In this document: positions 11,078-22,237 of the stretch, piece after piece
Layout: each line of letters begins with the position of its first letter
Numbering within the stretch: the stretch's first letter is position 1
Assembly: GCA_015178975.1 (NCBI GenBank)
Contig: WHVD01000123.1
Location: forward strand, 186,001 to 250,000
Source of the DNA: Hysterangium stoloniferum
Lineage: Eukaryota; Basidiomycota; Agaricomycetes; Hysterangiales; Hysterangiaceae
DNA length: 64,000 nucleotides
Direction of reading: 5' to 3'
Made by a program: the position numbers and the translations under genes
Notes under the pieces: model-generated
The model's database searches: none
What the model was told of the DNA's origin: nothing
What the model saw: the letters and a program-made list of their open reading frames with translations, nothing else

Positions 11078-11261
11078 TAAAGCGATGAGAAATAGAAGAA
11101 ACGAATGATGATATGCTAGAGAGTGAAAGACCGTCGAGAAGAAAAGACGATCACGTCGTCGTAAGAGAAAAGAATGTGGGCGTTCTTCATACGTTCGGCT
11201 GGACGTTGAGTGCCGAACTGCTCCCGGCAAGCCAGGGATTGTGCGGCACTATGAACTATCC
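11078..11261. repeat. Ngaro split repeat B, outer copy
   Basis: 184-bp direct repeat matching 6286-6469. It forms the 5' end of the element on the coding (minus) strand and ends with the CC shared with the target. Confidence 0.9.
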
Positions 11262-12389
11262 TTGGCTTCGGCCTTCATGTGGTGTCCCGGCGTCCATTGG
11301 TTAGAAAGAGACGCGTCACCGGCGATTACGTCATCACTTTACAACGTCTTCATCAAGTCACCGCTGCACACCAACTTGGATGAGGTTGCATCAACATTTA
11401 TCACACAAATCGCCAGTTTTCTATCAGGATCTCATGAGCCCTGGGCCATTATCGGCCTTGTGTATATTGTGGAAGCGATCTGCCACGTGCGTCAGCTATC
11501 TGTAGAGGAGCTCACGGCGATCAGAGGTTACATTGAATTCTGGTTACAACCGTGCGTCGCGACATGACATCATTTCATCCCGCCAACCAAAACATAACAG
11601 ACAAAATCACCGACTATCTCCCCATTATAGAAATCCTATACGGCTTCTCGTGTGTTGCATCCACCAAGATGCATGGTTTCGAGATATTGCTAGAGATGTA
11701 TTAAACATTCAACTGGACGAGATACACATGCTTATAGTGTCATTGAAACATCATATTGATTCAGAGGTATCATGTTTACTGTATTGGAATCTTTACTCCT
11801 TGGAAACCTTCTTCAACGACAGCATCCTTCTCACCGATCACATCAACCAGCTGAATGTGGTTTCTGCGCTCATTGGGCCCATCTTACGGTACGTTCACAA
11901 TTTTCTACCTTATAGACCATCTTACATCCGCCCATAAAATTGTCCTACCAGTCTCATTCTGATGGAAGCGAGTCCTAATCGGGATCTGCTTGGGTATGGT
12001 CAGCGAATAATCGCATTGACTCTGAAGCTGATAGCTGGATCTTCCGAGCCCGAATCTGCGTTGACCATGGTGCGCAGCCACGATGCCATCCCCATTCTCA
12101 TTTCTCTTCTCCCACATTGTGACATTATGCGCGGTATGACCAACGACAAATTCTCCAATTACTCGGTTAAAAAATTAGATTTCACCGCGCGTTCCTTCCT
12201 TTGCGTGGTCGCCACACCTTCCACTTGTCTGTCAGTACGGTCTAATTAGACTCCCATATCAGTGTTGAAGGCATATGGTTGCCCTGACAAAGGTCTTACA
12301 CCATCCATTGGACACATCTCAACCAAACCAGGATTGCAGCCGGGGTTGCAGATGTTCTAAATCTATATGGTTTGAACCTATGTAAGAAT

Positions 12390-12840
12390 TATATATTCAC
12401 TTTTTATTATCGCCGCGAGCTCCTCCGTTGTCCCCATAAATGTGTTGAATACATTTGCACTAGCCGTGATTAGACTAACATTCGCATTTTAAAGTAAGGT
12501 ATCACTGGAGGTCTGAAAAAGGTCTCCCTACCCCCAATTCGATGCATGTCTCGTTGAGGCTCATCATACCTTCAGGGTAATGTTCAATCGACAAGATCCA
12601 TGATCTTCCCACCAAGGGCCTCCACATCGTGCGAGTCAATGTGCTAGGTGAATTCCTTAAACTAATTCTCTTCCATTGAAAACTTGACAATAAACCTGCC
12701 ATAGGCCGAGAAAATACAAGAGCGCATACAGTCACTTTTCGCCGCCGCTGCGCACTCTGCATGTTGCACGCGTTGATACCATACATTCATTGAATACACT
12801 CGCGGCCACCACCAGCGGCTAGACTGATATCCTATTTATC
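12390..12840 (-). pseudogene. Family B unit, convergent to A2
   Basis: Homologous to 1932-2475 and to the inverted copies at 49780-50230 and 54160-54650. The frame MMSLNETCIELGVGRPF is visible near 12510-12570, and the upstream block (FQWKRISLRN in one frame, the EENEFKEFAQHIDSHG-type frame in another) near 12600-12700. Frame changes between blocks remain unexplained. Region 12840-13180 is the conserved spacer with no convincing gene. Confidence 0.4.
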
Positions 12841-13179
12841 AATGACAATCATTTCAAACAGGACGCGAACTTGAGAGTTGTTCTGAAGCTACATAATTTG
12901 ATACAATTTGAAAGCGAAGATCGTCACTTGTAATAGTCGCTGCGAGGTTCTCTACACTGGTGTTGAATAAGACTCAGGGTAGCTCGTCCATTCCTTGGCT
13001 GACAAATTAGCCAAAACGAGAAAATGAAGGATTAATTGTGGTGACAAACGCAGGGCTGCGATGAATGGCCATCGTGTGGGAATGAATAGGGATTGTTACA
13101 GCGACCTATGTGGAGCTCAAAGGGCACAGTGGAATTGGCAGCACCGAAGGGGGCAGACACATGGCAGAAAAGGGGAATG

Positions 13180-14180
13180 AATTAGCATAGCCAGCGTGGT
13201 GAATCTTTACATACCGCAAGAGCTCTGCCTGCAATAGGTCAAACTATGGGTGGGTCACAATGCTTGATCTACCTTGTCATCATTGCTTTGAAGAGCAATG
13301 TCCGCACATCAATCGTGTGAGCCTGGGGCGAAACATTCCACTCAGACAGACAGAGAATGGTATGGCTAGCTGTCAGTGTCGCCCGAGATGAGATTATATT
13401 TAGGATGAGTGTAATCCTGGTGCCCCCAGTCTTACGCACGGACCCTTTAGTTTTACGTGATTACATAATCACCATGTTGCACGGTATAAGTAGCCGGGAA
13501 GTTTTCAGGACCTTAGATATTACTGTACGCTGCACTTGCCTGTATCTTGTTCTGCTCTGGACAATACACTGTGGTCCTGTCAACTTGTGTGACCGCCAGT
13601 GATCCCAATTGACGACGGGATTACAATGAGTTAATACACACCCGGATGGATTCGTCACAATCAAGGATATGGCGAGGGCAAATGAAGCAATCACGTTGCT
13701 TACCATTAATGTGACTAGGCCATCACTGGCCCTGGGTTTCTCCTCGGTGAAAGTTGGCAAAATTAAAAACGGAAAGTGTGCAGTGTCTCTGGACAAAGCC
13801 TGAGGCTGACAGCGGCAACTTAAGGCAGCAACCATTGGTATCGCTTTGGACTGCATTTATAAGGTACATGGCAATGTCACTTCTCGATATCAGAAAAGCC
13901 GTTTTGCTTTCAACTCTGACGTCGAGAAATGCTATACTATGTGACAATCGACTGAACCATTATTATATGCTGTGTGAGCCTTCAGTGGAAGGTGTAAGAA
14001 GTAGTGACCTCATTACGGTGGAGCCTATAAGGTTCAAGGAAGGTGAGGGAACCTTATGGACGAAGGCAGGAATGAAATGCTGTGTATCCCGTGTAAGTAC
14101 AGCCATAATGCTGTACCTTCATGGAATTAGCTCTCCGACTGGTGGCGGCACAAAAGCAAGGCACCCCCTTCTAGTGTAGG
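13180..14180 (+). pseudogene. Family C exon block upstream of A3
   Basis: Remnants of VNLYIPQELCLQ (with a TAG), FEEQCPHINRVSLGRNIPLRQ near 13290-13340, then PDGFVTIKDMARANEAITLL and TINVTRPSLALGFSS near 13650-13745. After a 66-70 nt intron (gtgaaag... to ...ggctgacag) follows RQLKAAT. Two single-base losses relative to the copy at 52375-52653 shift the frame, although the rest (DIRKAVLLSTLTSRNAILCD, VEPIRFKEGEGTLWTKAGMK) is well kept. CCVSR with a GTAAGT donor is at about 14090. Confidence 0.45.
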
Positions 14181-15114
14181 TGAGACTGCTACCCACCAAT
14201 GTCTACTTTCAACGAGACGACTCTGGGGAATGATGATTCGGCAACGGCTGGGATCTACCTTGAAGACATTGAAGAGCTACCACCCTTAGTTTCCCCGGGT
14301 GTATTGACTTCAGAGAAACGGGACGAGAACGTTAAAGGGATGAGAGAGATGTTCAGGAAGAAGCTTCGAGAACGATGGGGTTGTAACGAACCTGGCCACG
14401 ATTTATGTTATCGGGCCCCCGATGGTAGGCAACACATACAGCTGTCTGCAAATCATATAGAGATTTGGGTTGACGAGTGGGTGAGTAAAGTATAATGCTA
14501 TTTCCATGCGATGTGTGTCATATGCTGCACATTCAGTGTCAAGGAGAAACGGGCTAACATGACCCACCGAACGTTGTTAAGAGATCCACCAACACGGCAT
14601 CCAACCTCAGCCCCTATTGCAGTCGTGCCGATGACTGGGGAATGATCTCACGGAGTCAGGGGACAATGTCAAGTATTGACATTGGCCCCGGGTATTGCTG
14701 TGGAGTCGGTTTGGAATGGGTTGGAATGAAAGTCCTTCACAGTGCTAAGACAGCTTTGCTGATCGCAAAGCTGACAATATACCGGGAAATCGCCCGTTTG
14801 TTCCGAGACGATGGTGCCTTTAGCAAGTTGCTACACAAGGGAAGACTAGTTCAGGATAGTGCTGATTTAGCGAGGTAGGGATACCTCAATCATTGAATAC
14901 ACTGGAAATACTCATATCTGAGTCGTAGACCTATATACCCGCCTCAAATTCGGAGAAGAGCGACGGAAGTGTTAAAGAGTTTCCCGAGATTTTCAAGAAA
15001 AGGTCACACTACCGACCTTATGACATCCTTGGCTTGGGCCTGCCCCGGCGTTTATCATATAAGTTAATTTGCGTCAGTGGGTCCGTGGGCATCGTTGCTG
15101 AGTCATAAAATAGA

Positions 15115-15232
15115 AGCACTGCGAGCGAAGCGAGCCTTAGTTTCCCACGGTCTAATCTGCGAGCGAAGCGAGCCTTAGCGTTCCCACGGTGTGTACCTGC
15201 GAGCGAAACGAGCCCTGGGTTTCCCACGCACT
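15115..15232 (+). repeat. Three tandem units in the Helitron 5' region
   Basis: The motif ctgcgagcgaagcgagcc followed by cttag.tttcccacgg occurs three times, about 35 bp apart. Each unit contains the near-palindrome GCGAGCGAAGCGAG. No coding potential; possibly part of the Helitron 5' recognition or promoter region. Confidence 0.7.
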
Positions 15233-15239
15233 ATTACAC

Positions 15240-15650
15240 TATTATCACGCACATTCGTGATGTAATGCGCTTGGTCGCATGACACGCCGCCTCATTCACG
15301 TCACGTGACCGGGCACATTATGTCACAAACGCGCGCACAACATGCCGTGCCCATTCGTGCGTGTGTGGGGATGCGCGAGTGCCAGACGCGCACTTACGCA
15401 CCACCTCACTCGCATCGCGCGACAGGGTGCGTTCCCTCACAAACGCGCGCACATGAACGCAATGTGCCGCGCGTGACGTGCCGTTCATGCGCTTCGTGAC
15501 GTAATGCGCTCAGTCGCGCGACACGCCGCCTCATTCACGTCGCGTGCCTGGGTGCGTTACCTCACAAACACGCGCATGCCATTCGTGTGTGGGTGTTGCC
15601 AAACACCCACCCGGCGCGTTATGTGTGAGGGATCCGTCACGTCTGTCAGT
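15240..15650 (+). repeat. CpG-rich degenerate repeat region in the Helitron leader
   Basis: Repeated cgtgacgtaatgcgctcagtcg, cctcattcacgtcgcg and cgttacctcacaaacgcgcg motifs with variations. It resembles 58490-58700 on the opposite strand. The ORFs here are low-complexity (Arg/His/Cys) and not convincing genes. Confidence 0.6.
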
Positions 15651-16220
15651 CCGTGTCAGGGTCTTAAAAAAATTACAAACAATTTCAAAAAAATTAAAAT
15701 AAATACCAGAAAATATACTAAAATTATGTATCAGATTACTATCCATATCTTTGTGAAGATCTCCCAAATTGTGTTTGGAAATTATCCTTGGGCTGTATCT
15801 GCAAGTGAAGCCTAGATTTTTCCCACGAGGAATTCAAACTCCTCCCACTGCTGCCACACTGTCAGGCCAGGCAATCACCAGACTTGCATCTTTCACTCCA
15901 AGCTCTCTAAAAATACAGTCTGACCAATTCTTCCACAGGATAATCAAGGGCTATATAATTACCACTTCTCTGAGCCTTTTAATTGGCCCCATTGGCTTTG
16001 AGGTGTTTAACAGCAAATTCTCTCTTTTTGAGTTTTCACTGATTTATTTCTTATAAACCTTTGATCTTTTTTGGTAGTTTTGTTAAGGCAGATCAGGGAG
16101 GTGCAGTTCTGAAGATTTGATTGAGTTTCCTAGGCATTCCAGTGAGTTATTTGTTAATTTTCGCTTTTTCAATGTCTTTTTAATATCTTTCTCTCTCTTT
16201 TTGTATTATTTCTGGCCCAG

Positions 16221-16855
16221 ATCATATCCTCACACCATCCAGGACTTTTTCAGGTATGTTTTGGATTTTTTTGATCATTTTATTGATTTTTTTTGATATG
16301 GTTCTATATTTAAATTTCGCGTTTTTAATGTTTTTTTAGGAAATCTTCTGATCTGTTGATTCCTATTTCATTTCAAGGCACCTTTTCAACATCCAGGATA
16401 CTTCCAGGTAGGTTTTGGGTTGTTTTGATCATGTTTTCAATTTCCTGTTTTTAATGTTTTTTGAATGTTTTTTAGGACAACTTCTGATCCTTTCGTTCTT
16501 ACTTTATCTCAGAGCATCTTCCCAACATCCAGAACAGTTTCAGGTGAAGTTTAGGTTGTTTTGATCATGTTTTTTGTTTTTTTTAATGTTTTTTGAATGT
16601 TTTTCAGAGACTTCTTATTCCTTTGGTAGCCATTTCATTTTACAATATCCTTACGATATCCAGGACATTTCAAGTGAGTTGTGTATTCATTTATATATTT
16701 GTCATTCTAAGCAGATTTCCTTTTTTTAAATGCCTTTTCCTATTATCCTTCCACTTTTTTGGGCTTTTTTACTTATTACAGGTAAGTAAAGTATTATCCA
16801 AGTGCTATTTTATTTCTCTGATGCTTTTTCACTAGACTCAGAATATTCCAAGTGA
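16221..16855 (+). repeat. Ladder of exon-like modules with introns in the Helitron leader
   Basis: Tandem modules of about 132-136 bp, each made of an exon-like 66-68 nt segment bounded by splice signals and a T-rich intron. The clearest segments are 16340-16407 (68 nt), 16476-16543 (68 nt) and 16608-16673 (66 nt). Each begins after ...tttttag/cag, contains cttctgatc or cttcttattc, and ends ...acatccag-a...ttcca/tttca before gtaggt, gtgaag or gtgagt. Partial modules lie at about 16221-16255 and 16835-16850. The lengths are not multiples of three and no shared phase gives an open chain, so they are more likely 5' untranslated exons than coding. Confidence 0.6.
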
Positions 16856-17133
16856 GTGTTTAAATTATATCTATATATTTTGGCATTTTTTTTGATTATT
16901 TTTAACTACTTTAGGTTCTTTTGGCTCTGTTCACATTGATTCACTTCAGTATAGCTGGAGTTCCTCAAATGCAATTCAGAAGTTATTTTATTAAAGTATG
17001 TTTCTATTTTTTCTATAGTTACTTGCCATTGACTGAATATTATCAGGTTTTGCTTTTTTGCCTATTGGTAGCTTGCATAGTAATGTAAGCCTATCCTATT
17101 TTTGTTTCAATGCCTAATCTATCCACCATTTTA

Positions 17134-20100
17134 GGGATCTACCTTCTGAACCTTCTACACCTGAACACAATCGGGAAAATGTACGTGCGCAAGACCGTCA
17201 GCAGCGTTTGTTAATGACCCCACACACTGAGCGTCGCCTGAGACATTATGGTGCTTCTCAGCAGGGTCATATTCCTGCTCCTCTACCATTGCCCTTCCCC
17301 CTCCCTGCTAATCATCTGCCTATCAATCAGCAGGATCCTTTTGCTATTGCTGGATCATCACATAATACAAATGGTCCTGCTCTTACTCCTGGCACTGCTA
17401 TAGCCAATATACGTGTACAATTGGCAAATGGACCACAGATTGCATCATCATCCAGACACAATCCTGCTGTACTGCAACCTCCTGCTGGGGTAGGCAGGGC
17501 AGCAATGGAAGCATTATTTGCTCAGGCTGCTCTGAACCCTGCACCTCCCCCTCCTAATTGTAAAAAGAGACGGGTTGGAAGAAGAGGAGTTGCTGCTATA
17601 CAAGCTCAGGCAGTTGCCCTTCCACTCTCCCAGATTATTCCTGCTCCTCCTATCTTACCTGTAGACCATGTTCCTATTCCTGCTATTGTTCCTATACCAA
17701 TGGATGAGGATGCATTACTATTACCACATATTCCTGAGCCTGCTGAACCTGTTCCACTACCTCCTGGACTCCCTGGGCCACTCCCCCTGGCCAGGTGCCC
17801 AATTGATGAGAATAATCCACAGCTGCAGCCACATTATCTGGGAACAATGACTATATTGTGTTCAAAATGAAATGCATTACATTGGATGGCAGAGCGCCTT
17901 CAGCATTCCTCTAATAACAACCCTCTTTTTGGAGGTTGTTGTTTATCTGGAAAGATCAGATTACCTATACTTGAAGATGTCCCTCAACCATTGCGTCGTT
18001 TACTAGAGAATCCTGAGGATGCAGATTCTAAAGAGTTTCAAAAAAATATTCGGGCATACAATTCTGCTTTAGCATTTACTTCCTTGGGTGCTACTATGGA
18101 CAGGTCATTGCTTGATGGGGAACGTGGTCCTTATGTTTTTAAGCTCCATGGGGAACTTAGACATAACCATGGTGCTCTGATTCCAAATGAAGGTCAGACA
18201 CCTTCTTATGCTCAGCTCTACTTTTATGAAGCAGATGCTGCATTAGAGCATAGGTATGCACGTAACCAGGACAAAAGAATCAATGCTACAACTCTTTCTG
18301 GATTACAGGATATGATGTTAGAATTTAATCCTGTTGTTCACATCTACAAACAGGCCATGACACATCTGAGAGACCAACCAATCACTCCTCAGCTCCAGGT
18401 CAGGCTGACATATAAGGCTCATACAGATCCAAGGCGATATAACATTCCAACAGGGGATGAATTGGCAGTCATTCTTCCAGGGGATGGTACTTCTACTGAC
18501 AGAAGAGACATTGTGCTTAATTATTTAATTATCAGGGTGGAGGATTTAGAAGAATATTTGAAACTAATCCTTTATATGCCCCACTCCATTATGTGCTCTT
18601 CTTTCCAAGAGGAGAGCGAGGCTGGAGCTGGGATATTCCCTATGCAAATGAACCACTCCCTGCTGGGATAGTCCCAGCCCCAGCAGCCATTGAGGAGATT
18701 GCTCCAGAGCCAGAAGTCCTTGAACCAGCTCCTGAGGAGATAGTACCTGACTTGCCAGAGGTAGTGATTCCTCAATCTGAAGTTGTACCTCCCCCACCTG
18801 AGCAAATTGATATTCCAGTTGATGATGCTATACCACCTCCTGAGCTAGCTATGGAGCAGGATGAGGTGCAAGGAATTACTGAAGAACTTGAACCTGAACA
18901 AGTGACAGAGAATAGGCAGAAGAAAAAGCAGACAAAAGTCTCCCAGATAAAGTATTATGCTTATGGACTCTTTCAAAGAATTGGTGAAGCAACTACAATT
19001 CTAAGGGGTGGAAAACTGCTTCAGCAATACATTGTAGATGTATGGGCAGCAGCAGAGCAAAGCAGGCTATCATGGATAAGACACAATCAAGGCACTTTAC
19101 GAGCTGAAATGTACCATCAGGTGGTTGATGCCTTCACAGTACAGGATAATAACCAGCAACCTGAGCCAAATGAAATTGGAAGTAGATTTATACTGCCAGC
19201 AACCTTCCAAGGTAGTAGTCGGGATATGATGGAAAATTTGCAAAATTCACTGGCTATATCACGCAAATATGGCAATGCAAGCATGTTTATTACTATGACA
19301 GCCAACCCCAAATGGAGGGAAATAACTGAAGCACTTCTTCCAGGCCAAACTGCTGCCGATCGCCCAGATATAGTGTCACATGTTTTTGCATTGAAAAAGG
19401 CATACTTGCTTCAGCTCATTATGAAGAAGAATTTCTTTGGCAAAACAGTTGCCCGTGTCCATACCATTGAATTTCAGAAGCGTGGACTCCCTCATATGCA
19501 TTTGCTCATATGGTTTGAAGAGGGGGCAAAGCTTTGGACTCCTGCAGAAGTTGATTCTATGATATCTGCAGAGTTTCCAGATCAAGAGGAGCAACCAAAG
19601 CTTTACAAGTTGGTATCTGAGCTCATGACTCATGTATGTGGTGAAAAATGTATCAAAGATAACAAATGTACAAAGCATTTTCCCAAACCCTTTCGTGAAT
19701 CTACAAGTATAAATGAAGATGGCTATTCAAAGTACCGCCGTAGAAATGATGGCAGAAAACATAAAGTCAGAGGTCATGAGCTAGACAATCGACATGTTGT
19801 CCCTTACTGTGCTGCCCTTCTTCTCATTCTGGAATGTCATATCAATGTTGAGATGACTTTTAATGTTCACTCCATTAAATATATTCACAAGTATATATAC
19901 AAAGGACATGATCGTACAACAATGGAGTTTGGAAAGAACAAGGATGAAATTCAACAATATATTGATGCCCGCTATGTCAGTGCACATGAAGCATTTTGGA
20001 GACTTTTGGAAAATGAGATACATACTCAAATTCCTGCTGTCATAGCCCTCCCTGTGCATTTAGAGAATCACCAGTCAGTTATCTTTGATGGCATGGAGGG

Positions 20101-22237
20101 TCCAGAAGAAGCTTTGGATGCTGCCCATCGTTCCAAGACTAAGTTGATGGCATACTTTGAGGCCAATTCTAACAATACAATAGGCCTTAATGGTAGAGCA
20201 GCCAATTCACTTCACTATATTGATTTTCCAGAATTTTTCACATGGAATTCAAAAAACAGAAAATGGAATACAAGGAAAAGGGGATTTGCCATTGGACATA
20301 TTCATTTTGCAGGACCATCAAGTGGCACAAGGTTCTTCCTACGTACTTTACTCACAGTTGTCAAGGGGGCAACTTCTTTTGAAGATCTCAGGACCTATGA
20401 AGGATAGGTCTATCCTTCCTTCCAAGCAGCCTGTATGGCACGTGGTCTACTTGAAGATGATAAAGAATGGAAGTTGTGTCTTCGAGAGGCAAAGGCTATG
20501 CAAACTGGATCTCAATTGAGGAGACTGTTTGCTACTATTCTCAGCCAATGCTTTCCTTCTGATCCAGCTGCACTCTGGCATTAATTCAAAGCAGACATTT
20601 GTGATGACTTGAAACACTTTCTTCAGACACATCTTAATGAGCCAAACCCATCTCCTGAGACAGTCCATGACTTTGGCCTCTTTAAGCTTGATGAAATTCT
20701 TCGTACAAGTGGGAAACCACTCTCAGAGTACCCTCATATGCCTCAATATACACAGCCATGGGAAAACAGAGTAGGAAATCGATTCATCAATGAACAGAGG
20801 GCTTATGACAAGGATACTGAGCAAATAAAAGCAAATATAAATATTGAAAAGTTAAATGAGGGTCAAAGGGTTGCATACAATCAAATTATGGATGCTGTCA
20901 TTGCAAGACATGAAACTGGAGTAGATGGAAAGCTTTTCTTTTTAAATGGACCTGGGGGTACTGGAAAATCATTTATTTGGAATACTTTGGCACATGCCTG
21001 CAGAGGCAAAGGACTCATTGTACTCTGTGTTGCCTCCTCTGGCATTGCTTCACTTATTCTGAGTGGTGGGCGGACATCTCACAGTATGTTTCAAATTCCC
21101 CTTGAGGTTGATGAGAAATCCATGTGTACAATGAAGAAAGGCTCAGATAAGGCCAATCTAATGAAAGAGGTCAGCCTTATTATTTGGGATGAGGTTCCAA
21201 TGCAGAATCACTTTGCCTGTGAAGCAGTAGATCATAGCCTTAGAGATATCCTTAACAAGGATGTTCCTTTTGGAGGTATTACAGTAGCATGGGGTGGTGA
21301 CTTTCAACAGACATTGCCTGTCATTCCTAAAGGTTCAAAAGAAGATATTATTGGTGCATGTATTTCACGGTCTCACCTTTGGCACAATGTCAAGATTCTG
21401 TTTTTGACTGAGAATATGCGTGTAGATCCTACTGATCAAGAGAGTGCTGTTTTTGCTCAGTGGCTTTTGGATATTGGACATGGAAAGGACATGCCTCTTG
21501 ATCATATGTTTAAAGTCCCTGAACACATGCTATGTGGACCAACAGTGGATAATTTAGTCTCAACTATTTATCCAAACATACATGATCCTGAGGTTTTGAC
21601 TGATGAGTTTTTCTTGGAGCGGGCCATTCTCTGTCCTCGAAATACAGATGTAGATCAAATCAATGACATGCTCTTTGAAAAATTTCCAGGAATTGGGCAG
21701 ACCTACCACAGTGCAGACAGTGTCAAAGATGGAGCCAATGAGACATTATATCCTCCTGAGTACTTAAACTCAATCAACTTTGGAGGATTGTCACCAAGTA
21801 AATTGCATTTGAAACCTGGAGTGCCATTGATGCTTCTCCGAAACTTGGATCCAGGACAAGGACTCTGTAATGGAACAAGACTGTGGTTAATACAAATGAC
21901 TCACAGAGTACTTGAAGTAAAGATCATTACAGGACCTTCAGCAGGAGAGCTGGCATTCATTCCTCGAATAACCATTATTCCAACTACAAAACAAGTGCCA
22001 TTTGAACTGCATTGTCGGCAGTTTCCAGTCAGGCTAGCATTTTCTATGACTATCAATAAGTCACAGGGTCAATCTTTAAAATTAGTTGGATTGGATCTGC
22101 GTAGTCCTGTGTTCTCACATGGACAGTTTTATGTTGGCGTTTCAAGAGGGACAAATTGGGGAAGAGTGAAAATCCTACTCCATGACACTGATATGACTGC
22201 AAATGTAGTGTTTAAGGATGTTATTATTGATCCATGA
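17134..22237 (+). pseudogene. RepHel replication initiator and helicase of the Helitron
   Basis: Nicks and unwinds DNA for rolling-circle transposition. An acceptor at about 17133 opens a frame with ENVRAQDRQQRLL. A Pro/Ala-rich segment follows, then the Helitron N-terminal domain (WMAERLQHSSNNNPLFGGCC). Rep has the HUH motif GLPHMHLLIWF and two tyrosines in KYIHKYIYKGHDR. The PIF1-type helicase has Walker A GPGGTGKSF, Walker B LIIWDEVPM and the C-terminal motif MTINKSQGQSLKLVGLDL. Defects: TGA at 17868-17870 (CSK-stop-NALHW, probably once Cys), a one-base shift near 18525 before QGGGFRRIFETNPLY, TAG at 20405-20407, and TAA at 20581-20583 (a GAA in the decayed copy at about 47390). Otherwise about 1,670 codons are readable; recently inactivated. 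Confidence 0.85.

Larger units (their letters stand above)
6063..11261 (-). mobile_element. Ngaro-type tyrosine-recombinase retrotransposon
   Basis: About 5.2 kb, coding on the minus strand: Gag with zinc knuckle, reverse transcriptase with RNase H, and tyrosine recombinase, in that order. The ends are split direct repeats as in Ngaro elements: a 98-bp repeat at 6063-6160 and 6470-6567, and a 184-bp repeat at 6286-6469 and 11078-11261. At 6460-6480 the inner copies abut (gaactat-cc-agcttcgtc), the same join expected for a circular intermediate. The host target is GACATCC/TTGGCT; only the dinucleotide CC is shared, with no target-site duplication, as expected for recombinase-mediated insertion. 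The repeats are nearly identical, so insertion is fairly recent, but the recombinase and RT frames each have small breaks. Confidence 0.9.
5188..12249 (+). pseudogene. Family A gene, copy A2, split by a Ngaro element
   Basis: Starts at ATG 5188 (MSPFNETTLGN). Exons: 5188-5469, 5528-5886, 5945-6062 plus 11262-11551 (one exon, 408 nt in sum), 11601-11888 and 11952-12249. With the insertion 6063-11261 left out, the two exon 3 halves join in frame at QLMTS and LASAFMWCPGV, giving exactly the 408 nt of other copies, with no stop to the terminator at 12247-12249. The gene was therefore intact when the retrotransposon entered. Encoded length without the insertion is about 544 aa. Exon 2 lacks one codon relative to A1 (QDSACSK versus QDDGALSK) and exon 4 lacks one codon. 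Function unknown. Confidence 0.8.

Noticed and set aside
11069-11230. N-terminal extension of the Ngaro gag frame into repeat B
   Set aside because: The same sequence is present in the inner repeat copy without gag, and a good ATG lies at 11068.
15115-15232. CRISPR-like direct repeats
   Set aside because: Only three adjacent units without distinct spacers, in a eukaryotic Helitron.
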